Positions 1-6,771 of a DNA stretch of 6,781 bases are shown here, one piece after another. The translations under genes were made by a program, and so were the position numbers. Source of the stretch: Clostridia bacterium (GTDB lineage Bacteria > Bacillota_A > Clostridia > Lachnospirales > Lachnospiraceae); NCBI GenBank assembly GCA_012515365.1, contig JAAYYM010000088.1, forward strand, positions 1 through 6,781, in the 5' to 3' direction. Within the stretch, counting starts at the first letter, position 1, and every line of letters begins with the position of its first letter. Under the pieces are notes generated by a model. The model made no database searches, was not told where the DNA came from, and saw only the letters and a program-made list of their open reading frames with translations.

Positions 1-371
1 ACTTTATTTTGGTATACAATCACTTCTCCCTTTGTTTCTTTCACTGCATCTTTCATCCTTTTAGCATATGCCAGCCAAGACTGCTGTGAGCGTATATGTG
101 CTTGTGGTATTTGAGAATACACAGGCAGGATTTTGGGATCGGACTGTAATCTGCTTCTTAAAATCACTGCCATTGCTTTTAAGAATTCATCATTACCGTC
201 AGGTAACTGCAGAGCACTAAAACATGCTTCCACATATGCTTCATCTTCTGTTTCTGTCTGCGCCTTTTCATATAATGTGACTGTATTCCCTTTTATCAAA
301 AGCGTGCTTACAAATGGTAGCAGCAATGCCAGTATTACAAATGTTATCGTATCCTGAATCCACATTTTCAT
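1..371 (-). CDS. SpoIID/LytB-domain-like membrane-anchored protein, N-terminal part, cut by window edge
   Basis: The minus strand is open from ATG 371 to the window edge, giving 123 residues and no stop. Residues 5-26 form one hydrophobic segment preceded by a short N-terminus with K2, suggesting a membrane anchor or uncleaved signal, with the rest outside the cell. Residues 44-75 match the start of the SpoIID fold in spacing: a YV pair (46-47), a Pro (57), then LKAMAV (64-69) and LRSRL, equivalent to the LKAQAVAARTY signature. Residues 109-121 (AVKETKGEVIVYQ) fit the later AV.xT.G..I.Y.G stretch. SpoIID proteins are peptidoglycan lytic transglycosylases of sporulation. Here the position of the catalytic Glu appears to be Leu54, so activity is doubtful. 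ATG codons at 389, 371 and 363 are in frame after a stop at 399-401. None has a clear ribosome site, so the start is uncertain. The family assignment rests on motif recall only. Confidence 0.62.
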   Translation of the reverse strand, partial: MKMWIQDTITFVILALLLPFVSTLLIKGNTVTLYEKAQTETEDEAYVEACFSALQLPDGNDEFLKAMAVILRSRLQSDPKILPVYSQIPQAHIRSQQSWLAYAKRMKDAVKETKGEVIVYQNK

Positions 372-390
372 AACATAATATATGCACATA

Positions 391-425
391 GAAAAGGATT
401 AGAACATCATGTCCTAATCCTTTTT
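391..425 (-). terminator. Intrinsic terminator containing the stop codon of the membrane-protein gene in its loop
   Basis: Arms at 396-406 and 410-420 pair over 11 positions (one G-U on the minus strand), with only TCA, the TGA stop on the minus strand, as the loop. Flanking A and T runs (392-395 and 421-424) extend the stem to about 15 pairs. On the minus strand the stem ends in TTTT then C, a moderate U-tract. A run of five T follows on the plus strand, so it could work both ways. It separates the membrane-protein gene from the SpoIID-like gene 18-36 bases further on. Confidence 0.75.
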
Positions 426-2530
426 CGATAATAGTAAGCAGCCACAATCACGATTGCTACCAGTGAGATCACATATGTGACTGCAAAATACCAAGGTGTC
501 CCATAGGACACGACTACCTTCATTGGAATCTGAGTTTGCGTAAGCGTGACCCGAACACGTGCTTCCGCTCCCTTTGAAACAGGCAGCATCCCTACTTTTT
601 TACCTGTCTGATCAAGTAGCTTAGCCTGATAGCCACGATAATACATGAGTGGAAGGTCCAATTCATCCTGTTTTAAAGAGCTCACATATGTAAATGATAA
701 ATCTTTCGTATTCTTGCTATAATCGGTAATCACCGTATCATAGCTATACTGAAAATATTGGTCATTCACACAACACTGCTCTCCGCCATCCTTTGGATAA
801 TACTCTCGAAAGTCTGCTCGTGCAGCTCCATCCTGGCTGCCACGTCCGCCCATATCTGTAAAGGCATACATAAACAGCAGCATGATACAGGCCAGATTAA
901 CCACGATAAAAACAAGATAAATCCCAGCTCGTTTCTTATTCTTTTGAGATTGCAGCGTCAACACAAAAGTCAGCGACATAATCAGCATTGGAACCGCCAC
1001 ACTTAGGAAACGACTTGGAAACTGTATCATTTCGAGCAAAAAAGCAATAAAAGGATTTTGCATAAACGGCTTCCACGGAAACAATGTCGTTACCATCCAG
1101 ATGTTCAGACATGCACCTAGGAAATTCACCAGCATAAAATTCTTTACTTCATCCCGTTTGCTTCGATTAATCACAAATCCTACCATACATGTGATGATAC
1201 ATGCCACTCCAATCAGACTGATCATCCCCATTCCACTGTCTCCTGTAAAATGAGCACCTGCGATTAACTCCTTAAGAGAAGTCTGTTTACTTGTATAGTC
1301 ACTTCTAAGTACCTCATTGCTGACTCCGTCGAAATAGAAAAAGAAATAGGGAACGATATACCACAGGTTAAACACAATTGTAATTCCGATTGTTTTCAGT
1401 AAGCATAACAGTCTCTTTTCAATAATCAGTTTTTTCAAATAACAAATCCCAAAAAACAGAGATACCCACACAACAAGGACCATGGTAAAGATATGAGACT
1501 GAATAACACCTGTATACCCAATCACAAGATAATGCCAATAGCGTTTTGCATCACCCGCAAATAGATGATAAATCCCGGCTATGATCAGCGGAATAAAAAT
1601 CATTGCAAGCAGCTCTCCTAATGCATGCCTACAGTATAGATTCAAAATCCTGTACGGTGCCAGGCAATATAAAACCGCGGCAAATCCTGCCGCATAGTCT
1701 GATTTTAGAATTGATTTGACTGATAAATACATCACCCAGGCGGTTGCGATATTCACCATGATAAATCCAAAATTCAGACAGGCTGTCAATGAAATGCCCA
1801 GTCTGTGAAGCATGCCTGCCGGATAGAGAAACAGCAAAGGATAAAGTGCACCAATCTGTCCGAATCCATTACAGTTTTGTGGAAATATAATCGTTGGAAA
1901 CTGACCGATCGCCAGAGCATCACTGATTCCCTGTATCCTAGCTATATGTGCCCATGAATCCCACGCTCCAAACAACTGTGAACGCATAAACGGCAAAGAA
2001 GTAATGATCACTGTGAGAGACATAACGGTTAATGTAATTTTCTTTTCCTTACTCTGTTGTGCCCACCATTTACCTGTTATCAGGATATAAACAAACAACT
2101 CCAGTAAAAGAAGCAACAGCGCTGCAAAAATGGTATCATAGTTAAATAAAACCGATCCCTGCAACGTAATTCGATCTACCTGCGCAGATTTCACTATAAT
2201 ACGAAATAAATCTGTATCATATGGAATTTGTATCATTTCATCAAAAGAAGTCTCTGATGGAAGGAGTGAAACTTCACCTAATAGTTCTTCCCCGATCATT
2301 GCCGATGCCTGGGCTTCTTCATTAGCATGATACTGAATATGCAGCTGATATGTGCCTTGCTTTAGCTCAATATATGGACTATGCAATGCTCCATCGTCAG
2401 TCTCTGTCAGATTCGCTAAGTTCCAGACTGCCTGATGGTCATCCTTAAGACCAAATAGGACAACTATCAATAACAATATCGCTAAAATCCAGTATATGAC
2501 CTGAAATTTCTTATTTAACTTTTTATTCAA
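407..2530 (-). CDS. Polytopic membrane protein, PTPS-related (PF10131-like)/YfhO-like, GT-C type candidate
   Basis: With the TTG start at 2530 the product is 707 residues. I prefer this start because AAAGGAG (2540-2546) lies 9 bases upstream; the open frame continues to a TTG at 2626, but that codon has no ribosome site and sits beside the preceding hairpin. About 13 membrane segments are visible: one at 11-28, an extracytoplasmic stretch of roughly 100 residues (30-130), then segments from about 133 to 556, a soluble domain at about 557-680, and a last segment at 681-700 before a basic tail. Residues 188-212 carry the motif GAWDSWAHIARIQG...GQFP, with D191 and H195, followed by N-G-F-G and a Pro/Tyr-rich loop, as in the PTPS-related membrane family. 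The late YYRGYQAKLLD stretch (630-640) resembles the periplasmic part of YfhO-type proteins. These families are thought to be GT-C-like, and a role in moving sugars from lipid carriers onto envelope glycans is inference. No partner glycan genes are in the window. Confidence 0.8.
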   Translation of the reverse strand: MNKKLNKKFQVIYWILAILLLIVVLFGLKDDHQAVWNLANLTETDDGALHSPYIELKQGTYQLHIQYHANEEAQASAMIGEELLGEVSLLPSETSFDEMIQIPYDTDLFRIIVKSAQVDRITLQGSVLFNYDTIFAALLLLLLELFVYILITGKWWAQQSKEKKITLTVMSLTVIITSLPFMRSQLFGAWDSWAHIARIQGISDALAIGQFPTIIFPQNCNGFGQIGALYPLLFLYPAGMLHRLGISLTACLNFGFIMVNIATAWVMYLSVKSILKSDYAAGFAAVLYCLAPYRILNLYCRHALGELLAMIFIPLIIAGIYHLFAGDAKRYWHYLVIGYTGVIQSHIFTMVLVVWVSLFFGICYLKKLIIEKRLLCLLKTIGITIVFNLWYIVPYFFFYFDGVSNEVLRSDYTSKQTSLKELIAGAHFTGDSGMGMISLIGVACIITCMVGFVINRSKRDEVKNFMLVNFLGACLNIWMVTTLFPWKPFMQNPFIAFLLEMIQFPSRFLSVAVPMLIMSLTFVLTLQSQKNKKRAGIYLVFIVVNLACIMLLFMYAFTDMGGRGSQDGAARADFREYYPKDGGEQCCVNDQYFQYSYDTVITDYSKNTKDLSFTYVSSLKQDELDLPLMYYRGYQAKLLDQTGKKVGMLPVSKGAEARVRVTLTQTQIPMKVVVSYGTPWYFAVTYVISLVAIVIVAAYYYRKRIRT

Positions 2531-2539
2531 CTTCCTTTT

Positions 2540-2546
2540 CTCCTTT
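2540..2546 (-). promoter_or_regulatory. Ribosome binding site deciding the TTG start at 2530
   Basis: The minus strand reads AAAGGAG followed by nine bases and TTG. It is the only good Shine-Dalgarno match in the first 40 codons of the open frame. The resulting N-terminus, basic residues and then a hydrophobic helix, is a normal start for a membrane protein. Confidence 0.7.
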
Positions 2547-2560
2547 GTAACACAGCGGGT

Positions 2561-2579
2561 AATTGCGAAATTCACAATT
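2561..2579 (-). repeat. 19-bp imperfect palindrome in the leader of the membrane-protein gene
   Basis: AATTGCGAAATTCACAATT reads as an inverted repeat with 9-base arms around one central base and one mismatch (G-U in RNA). It lies between a possible extended -10 (2595-2603) and the ribosome site (2540-2546). It could be a repressor operator just after the transcription start or a small RNA hairpin. No regulator is identified. Confidence 0.35.
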
Positions 2580-2594
2580 CTAAGAACAGATTTC

Positions 2595-2603
2595 ATCATA
2601 TCA
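2595..2603 (-). promoter_or_regulatory. Possible extended -10 promoter for the membrane-protein gene
   Basis: The minus strand reads TGATATGAT, matching the TGnTATAAT extended -10 in 8 of 9 positions. There is no good -35 at the usual distance. It lies just after the hairpin ending the preceding gene and would give a leader of about 55-60 bases before TTG 2530. Confidence 0.28.
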
Positions 2604-2628
2604 TTTTTTACATGATTATTCCACAAAG

Positions 2629-2677
2629 AAATACCGGATTCTATTCAATTCTTAAGAATTAAACAGATCCGGTATTT
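2629..2677 (-). terminator. Hairpin ending the calcium-loop gene
   Basis: Arms 2629-2639 and 2667-2677 are perfectly complementary over 11 bases (core TACCGGAT). The 27-base loop contains a perfect 14-bp palindrome, AATTCTTAAGAATT (2647-2660), which can form its own stem. The stem begins 12 bases after the TGA stop at 2689-2691. The minus-strand tail (TTTCTTTG) is a weak U-tract, and the plus-strand tail (TTTTCATTT) is similar, so it may act both ways. Confidence 0.6.
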
Positions 2678-2688
2678 TCATTTGTAAA

Positions 2689-3765
2689 TCACTGTGCTTT
2701 TGCAAGATCAACATGTTGTACGGTTCCGGCACGTCCATTTTCAAATAAAAACATACCGGTTTTTTGGATCACTGCATTGACTGCACGATCACTTCTTGCA
2801 TTTAGTGCAAACTGCGTGTTGACATTACCAAGATAGATGGCACCTACACCCTTATCCTTTAATCCATACAAAAGATCTTTTCCGTTATCATCCTTTGTAA
2901 AAATCATCAGCTTATCCCAGATTTCATCTGCTTCATCGATCCATCCGTTATGATCAGAATCAAATTTTGCAAGATCTGAGAAACCATCTCCTGACTTTGT
3001 ACCAAACAATTCACTGCCATCATTGATCACGCCATCTCCATTTTGGTCAAGTGCCAGAAAGCCACTTCCACTTCCCAGACGTGAAATATTGTCTAGTATT
3101 CCGTCTGAATCAATGTCAAATAAAAACTTCTGGTCCGATACACTTGCCACATCACTGTCCAGATTAATCACCAATGGATCAATCAGCTCCGTACCAAACG
3201 AGTGTGTTTCGGAATAATACTCTGTGAAACTGCGGCTCATTTGAAAGCTCAGATCAAACGAAATTTCACGACCATCAGCTGTAATCACTTTGCCTTCTGT
3301 TGAAAAAGCAGTTTCCTCTGTTTCTTCAAAAAAGTGAAAGCTTGAAAAAGATCCTCCTGATACTTCCTGAGTCAGCTGACTTCCCGTATCCGCATTCTGT
3401 AGGTCGGCACTCGTACTGCCTACATCATCAAGCAGCGATTTTCTTCCAAACAGTAATCGAATCAGGTAATCAATACATTGTGCTTTGATCTTCATCATTG
3501 AATCCTTATCCTGCTTCGTACTCGTGACTGACTGTGCTTTGATATCCGTAAACTGCTTTGTCAGCTGATTCATTGATCTCTGAAAGGCACTCATATTGCT
3601 TTTTGCAGCATCACCTTCTGCTTCTTTTGTTCCCTGTCTGGCAGACACGTTCTGGTTACTTAGCATTCCCGCATTGTTCCATGTTGAAAAAGAAAAAGCA
3701 TCCATGCGTACAGAAGAATACCTTCTGGCAGACTCCATTCCTACCGTGCTACTCCCTATTACCAA
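2689..3765 (-). CDS. Protein of unknown function with three EF-hand-like DxDxDG calcium loops
   Basis: The TTG start at 3765 gives 358 residues; an AGGAGG (3772-3777) lies six bases before it. The longer frame to ATG 3837 begins inside the upstream terminator and is rejected. Residues 1-35 are polar (MVIGSSTVGMESARR...), with no signal peptide. Residues 45-105 are helical and charged, and 115-155 are Ser/Thr/Glu-rich and probably flexible. A conserved-looking domain begins near IDPLVINLD (195-203) and holds three acidic loops: DIDSDGILD (217-225), DQNGDGVIND (240-249) and DSDHNGWID (269-277). Between them lie GSGFLALD and SELFGTKSGDGFSDL. This layout is known from calcium-binding, RTX/VCBS-associated and EF-hand-like bacterial proteins, usually annotated as hypothetical. 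The ending GTVQHVDLAKAQ has no anchor. Calcium binding is a good inference; the cellular role and location are unknown. A structured leader and terminator precede the gene. Confidence 0.85.
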   Translation of the reverse strand: MVIGSSTVGMESARRYSSVRMDAFSFSTWNNAGMLSNQNVSARQGTKEAEGDAAKSNMSAFQRSMNQLTKQFTDIKAQSVTSTKQDKDSMMKIKAQCIDYLIRLLFGRKSLLDDVGSTSADLQNADTGSQLTQEVSGGSFSSFHFFEETEETAFSTEGKVITADGREISFDLSFQMSRSFTEYYSETHSFGTELIDPLVINLDSDVASVSDQKFLFDIDSDGILDNISRLGSGSGFLALDQNGDGVINDGSELFGTKSGDGFSDLAKFDSDHNGWIDEADEIWDKLMIFTKDDNGKDLLYGLKDKGVGAIYLGNVNTQFALNARSDRAVNAVIQKTGMFLFENGRAGTVQHVDLAKAQ

Positions 3766-3771
3766 ATAAAT

Positions 3772-3777
3772 CCTCCT
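3772..3777 (-). promoter_or_regulatory. Consensus ribosome binding site before TTG 3765
   Basis: The minus strand reads AGGAGG, six bases, then TTG GTA ATA GGG. This is an ideal Shine-Dalgarno and spacing. A second GGAGGG (3806-3811) further upstream has no start codon at a useful distance in this frame. Confidence 0.8.
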
Positions 3778-3823
3778 ATTGAAACTCCCACTCTTTCTAT
3801 TCTTTCCCTCCTTGTAAAGCCAT

Positions 3824-3878
3824 AAAAAAGAGGGCATTACCTCAGTCAGAATCCCTTCTGACTGCTGCAGCTACCCTC
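3824..3878 (-). terminator. Two-stem intrinsic terminator before the calcium-loop gene
   Basis: On the minus strand a closing stem GAGGGTA/TGCCCTC (3872-3878 with 3830-3836; one G-U) encloses a perfect 9-bp hairpin, CAGTCAGAA/TTCTGACTG (3843-3851 and 3856-3864) with a four-base loop. Six T follow directly (3829-3824). It ends transcription coming from the hydratase, or acts as a conditional terminator for the next gene, whose TTG is about 60 bases further on. Confidence 0.72.
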
Positions 3879-3883
3879 CGTGG

Positions 3884-3940
3884 TCTGTTTCAGATATTCA
3901 ATGTGTGCTATCCGTGGCCAACGTTTAGCATACTTTGTAT
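3884..3940 (-). promoter_or_regulatory. Structured RNA segment upstream of the terminator, identity unknown
   Basis: The minus strand shows three small hairpins. ATAC-AAA-GTAT lies at 3930-3940. TGCTA/TAGCA with an inner CGT/ACG stem and an AA/GA internal loop lies at 3906-3930, sharing one base with the first. TCTG-AAA-CAGA lies at 3884-3894. CCACGGA occurs twice (3911-3917 and 3877-3883). With the terminator that follows, the layout resembles a cis-regulatory leader, but I could not match it to a known riboswitch or T-box. It may simply be the 3' untranslated region of the hydratase gene. Confidence 0.35.
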
Positions 3941-3970
3941 CTTATTTATCGACACGTATTTGATTTTGAT

Positions 3971-6265
3971 TTAGTCTCTGTAATAATTTATCAGACATCC
4001 CTTCAAGATAATGGTTCTTTCATCATCCGTCAGCTCACCAAGCATCAGATTAAATGCCTTTTTCGTTCCATTTGACACTGCATATGCAGGGATTGTTGTC
4101 TTTTTCTCTTGTACTGCTGCCTTTATATTTGGAACAAACAGATAATCAAGGTTTTTAAATGGCAGTTCACCCTTTTCAATCAAGAAAGGAAGCATACCCC
4201 AGTTAATCAGGTTCGAGCGATATCTCTTTGTCGCATATTCATTTGCAACATTTGCCCAGCCTCCGAGTACCTTCTGGCAAGAAGCAGCCTGTTCACGTGC
4301 TGATCCATCTCCAGGTTTTACTGCGAATATGGTACTGCCAATTCCGGTATTATTCTCATTGACTTCACTGAATTCTTGTTTGAGCCATTCAAAAACTTCT
4401 GCTGTCTCCTTATTTGCATCTGTAAGAGAGCCTCCTGCAATACGTGCTTTTTCTGCAGACTGTACTTCCTTTGCACGTCCTACATAAGCCGGATCCTTTC
4501 TGGATAAAGTAAACTCTGCCAGGCCTAACGGATTAGAACGGAAAGAAGAGGTTTCTCCTGATGGAATCAGTTCATCTGTCGTAGTAACAGGATCATGGAT
4601 TTCTGATACTACTTTAAGTAGTAAATGATCTGTCAGTGCACTCATAGCAGGCCAGTCCTTAATATTTGGTCCGAACTTAATCTCAACCGAAGGATCAGCC
4701 ACGCCCTTACTGTCAAATACACGATTCTTATAAATAGAAGAATCGAAAAAGTATTTATATTTATGGCTTAACAGTGCTGCATCTACATCTGTTGCAGCAC
4801 TCAGATAGCCACCATTAGCTGCTGTGGCTGCAATGGATCTGGCATCCATCAGGGCAACTGAGGAAATCTGTCCATTCTGAAGCTTTGATCCTTCCCTGTT
4901 CGGGAAGTTTCTGGTAGAATGACGAATACTGAATGCATTATTTGCAGGTGTATCTCCGGCACCAAAGCACGGTCCACAGAATGCTGTCTTAAGGATCGCA
5001 CCTGTTTCCAATAATGTTGCAGCTGCTCCATTGCGGATCAATTCCATATAGATTGGTGTAGATGCAGGATAAACACTGAGTGTAAACTCATTGGCACCAA
5101 TTGATGCCCCTTTCATGATATCTGCTGCTGCACAGATATTTTCAAAACCACCACCTGCACATCCTGCGATGATACCTTGTTCTACATAAAGTTTTCCGTT
5201 TCTGACCTTATCCTTGAGTGAATACTCTACCTGACCATCCAGACTTACCAATGCCTTTTTCTCAACATCATCCAAAATGTCCATCAGGTTCGCATTTAGT
5301 TCTTCGATGGTATATGCATTACTTGGGTGAAATGGCATTGCAATCATCGGTTTAACCGCTGTTAAGTCGATCTCGATCATGCCGTCATAATAGGTTACAT
5401 CACCCGGTAAAAGCTCCTCATATTCTTCCACTCTTTCATGGATTTCATAAAATTCTTTAATGGTTTCATCTGTTTTCCAGATTGATGACAGACAAGTGGT
5501 TTCTGTCGTCATAACATCAATTCCGATTCTAAAATCAGCACTCAGATTTGCTACACCCGGTCCGACAAATTCCATTACCTTATTATTAACATATCCATTC
5601 GCAAATACAGCTTTGATAATCGCTAGCGCAACGTCCTGAGGTCCAACACCAGGCACTGGTTTTCCTGACAGATAAACGCCAACCACACCCGGACGATTAA
5701 TATCATATGTCTTTGATAACAACTGTTTTACAAGCTCAGGACCACCTTCACCGATTGCCATCGTACCAAGTGCTCCATAGCGGGTATGACTGTCAGAACC
5801 AAGGATCATTTTTCCGCCACCTGCTAACATTTCTCTTGCAAACTGATGAATAACAGCCTGATGCGGTGGTACATAGATTCCACCATATTTCTTGGCACAG
5901 CTTAATCCAAACATGTGATCATCTTCATTAATTGTTCCGCCAACTGCACATAAACTGTTATGACAGTTTGTCAAAACATATGGAATTGGGAATTTCGTAA
6001 GGCCTGAAGCTCTGGCCGTCTGAATAATTCCAACAAATGTAATATCATGAGAGGTCAATTTATCAAACTTAATTTTAAGCTTGCTCATATTATCAGACGT
6101 ATTGTGTGCCTTTAGAATCCGATACGCGATAGTCTGCTGTGATGCCTCTTCCTTTGTAATTGTTTTTCCGGTTTTCTCTTTGATCTGATTAACCGCATTC
6201 TCATTTTCAGGTACAAGAATTTCTCCATTTAACAAGTAAACACCTGAATCGTACAACTTTACCAT
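3971..6265 (-). CDS. Aconitase-superfamily hydratase (YbhJ-like), 4Fe-4S
   Basis: A complete 764-residue protein starts at ATG 6265 with GGAGG seven bases upstream. Aconitase signatures appear in order: VIHQ (138-141), GSDSHT (156-161), the first cluster cysteine in IAGC (C369), the CxxC pair FCGPC (C430, C433), STRNFPNR (R452, R457) and GSARE (S655, R657) in the C-terminal swivel domain. Three cysteines in the right order support a 4Fe-4S cluster in a cytoplasmic lyase that hydrates and dehydrates a tricarboxylate-like substrate. It differs from textbook aconitase: the usual C-D-H triad before LIEA reads C-H-N (101-103), the CTNS motif is CAGG, SSREH is SAREQ. These changes fit the YbhJ-like group, often annotated 'hydratase', whose substrate is unsettled, so I do not call it acnA. 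It follows the glgP remnant by 33 bases with no obvious promoter between. A terminator lies about 92 bases after its stop. Confidence 0.9.
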   Translation of the reverse strand: MVKLYDSGVYLLNGEILVPENENAVNQIKEKTGKTITKEEASQQTIAYRILKAHNTSDNMSKLKIKFDKLTSHDITFVGIIQTARASGLTKFPIPYVLTNCHNSLCAVGGTINEDDHMFGLSCAKKYGGIYVPPHQAVIHQFAREMLAGGGKMILGSDSHTRYGALGTMAIGEGGPELVKQLLSKTYDINRPGVVGVYLSGKPVPGVGPQDVALAIIKAVFANGYVNNKVMEFVGPGVANLSADFRIGIDVMTTETTCLSSIWKTDETIKEFYEIHERVEEYEELLPGDVTYYDGMIEIDLTAVKPMIAMPFHPSNAYTIEELNANLMDILDDVEKKALVSLDGQVEYSLKDKVRNGKLYVEQGIIAGCAGGGFENICAAADIMKGASIGANEFTLSVYPASTPIYMELIRNGAAATLLETGAILKTAFCGPCFGAGDTPANNAFSIRHSTRNFPNREGSKLQNGQISSVALMDARSIAATAANGGYLSAATDVDAALLSHKYKYFFDSSIYKNRVFDSKGVADPSVEIKFGPNIKDWPAMSALTDHLLLKVVSEIHDPVTTTDELIPSGETSSFRSNPLGLAEFTLSRKDPAYVGRAKEVQSAEKARIAGGSLTDANKETAEVFEWLKQEFSEVNENNTGIGSTIFAVKPGDGSAREQAASCQKVLGGWANVANEYATKRYRSNLINWGMLPFLIEKGELPFKNLDYLFVPNIKAAVQEKKTTIPAYAVSNGTKKAFNLMLGELTDDERTIILKGCLINYYRD

Positions 6266-6272
6266 TAATTTT

Positions 6273-6277
6273 CCTCC
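6273..6277 (-). promoter_or_regulatory. Ribosome binding site of the hydratase gene
   Basis: GGAGG on the minus strand with a seven-base spacer before ATG 6265, inside the 33-base gap after the glgP stop codon. It fixes the start. Confidence 0.8.
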
Positions 6278-6298
6278 ATTTGTTATCTTATTTTAATC

Positions 6299-6673
6299 CT
6301 ATTTCAGGACTACCTTATCAAGATGCCATATCTCATCCACATACTGCTGTATCGTACGATCAGAAGTGAATTTACCCGAACATGCAACATTTAAGATTGC
6401 ACTCTTAGCCCATCTCTTTTCATCTCTGTAGGCCTCTTCTACCCTTTTCTGTGCCTGTGCATATGATTTAAAATCCTTCAGGATGAAATAAGTATCTGCC
6501 TTTGCCGTACACTGTGTATTGAGCAATGAATTATATAAATCCCTAAATATTTCAGTATCATTTGGTGTATAAAATCCATTGATCAGCTGCATGAGAACCT
6601 TTCGGATATCCGGATCATTGTTGAAAATATCATTTGGATGATATCCACTGTTCTTTTCATAATTGAGAGAATT
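6299..6673 (-). pseudogene. glgP: 3' remnant of a glycogen/maltodextrin phosphorylase gene
   Basis: The 124 codons after an in-frame TGA (6674-6676) encode the C-terminal end of a GlgP-type phosphorylase. The segment GYHPNDIFNNDPDIRKVL...LINGFY is followed by DTYFILKDFKSYAQAQKRV, EEAYRDEKRWAKSAILN and GKFTSDRTIQQYVDEIWHL, in the order of the family's last helices. A full enzyme has about 750-850 residues. The PLP-lysine motif and all active-site loops would lie upstream and are absent; the 105 bases to the window end show no GlgP sequence in any minus frame. ATG 6592 has AAAGG five bases before it and could start a 97-residue peptide, but it matches an internal Met of the enzyme. Catalysis is not possible from this piece. 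It may still serve as the transcribed leader for the hydratase. It could also be a large rearrangement or an assembly join. Confidence 0.85.
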
Positions 6674-6681
6674 TCATAATT
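6655..6681. repeat. Short direct repeat at the broken end of glgP
   Basis: TTTCATAATT occurs at 6655-6664 and again at 6672-6681, a 17-base offset, flanking GAGAGAA. The in-frame stop that closes the glgP remnant falls in the second copy. It may be a scar of slippage or recombination, or chance in AT-rich DNA. Confidence 0.4.
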
Positions 6682-6689
6682 CATAGACC

Positions 6690-6720
6690 TTGATTTTACT
6701 GATGTTTCAGAGCATATAAA
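6690..6720 (+). promoter_or_regulatory. Weak promoter candidate for a divergent plus-strand gene
   Basis: TTGATT (6690-6695) and TATAAA (6715-6720) are 19 bases apart; CATATA (6713-6718) gives a 17-base spacer. Either would yield a leader of roughly 55 bases up to the ribosome site at the window end. Confidence 0.25.
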
Positions 6721-6744
6721 AAACAACTTACCCCGATCCGATAT

Positions 6745-6760
6745 ATATTTTGTCAAATAT
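6745..6760. promoter_or_regulatory. 16-bp inverted repeat, possible operator
   Basis: ATATTT-TGTC-AAATAT is a perfect 6-base inverted repeat about a four-base centre. It lies between the promoter candidate and the ribosome site of the presumed divergent gene, where a repressor would bind. AT-richness lowers its weight. Confidence 0.3.
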
Positions 6761-6768
6761 TATCCACA
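6760..6768 (+). promoter_or_regulatory. Consensus DnaA-box 9-mer, single copy
   Basis: TTATCCACA matches the bacterial DnaA-box consensus exactly. I see no second box here, so this is not evidence of an origin. It may be a regulatory DnaA site before the divergent gene, or chance. Confidence 0.3.
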
Positions 6769-6771
6769 TCG

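Noticed and set aside
133..357. Plus-strand open frame opposite the SpoIID-like gene
   Set aside because: It has no ribosome site and no recognisable domain, and it mirrors a better-supported minus-strand coding frame with SpoIID signatures.
758..1006. Plus-strand open frame opposite the membrane-protein gene, and similar ones near 3023-3782 and 4109-4303
   Set aside because: All lie antisense to long minus-strand genes with clear motifs; their products are low-complexity and have no ribosome sites.
3877..3917. Guanidine-II (mini-ykkC) riboswitch, suggested by two ACGG copies
   Set aside because: The ACGG copies are not in the loops of two matched hairpins; one lies in a stem and the other has almost no flanking complementarity.
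3877..3970. c-di-GMP-I (GEMM) riboswitch, suggested by GCCACGG and GGTAGC pieces
   Set aside because: The defining GGCAAACC and GACGCAAAGCC core and the GAAA tetraloop are absent, and order and spacing do not fit.
4849..5031. Second minus-strand open frame of 60 codons
   Set aside because: It is an alternative frame inside the hydratase gene over its CxxC region, without a ribosome site.
6299..6592. A complete 97-residue gene starting at ATG 6592
   Set aside because: Homology to the GlgP tail continues 27 codons upstream of this ATG, so it is an internal methionine of a truncated gene, although chance translation from it is possible.
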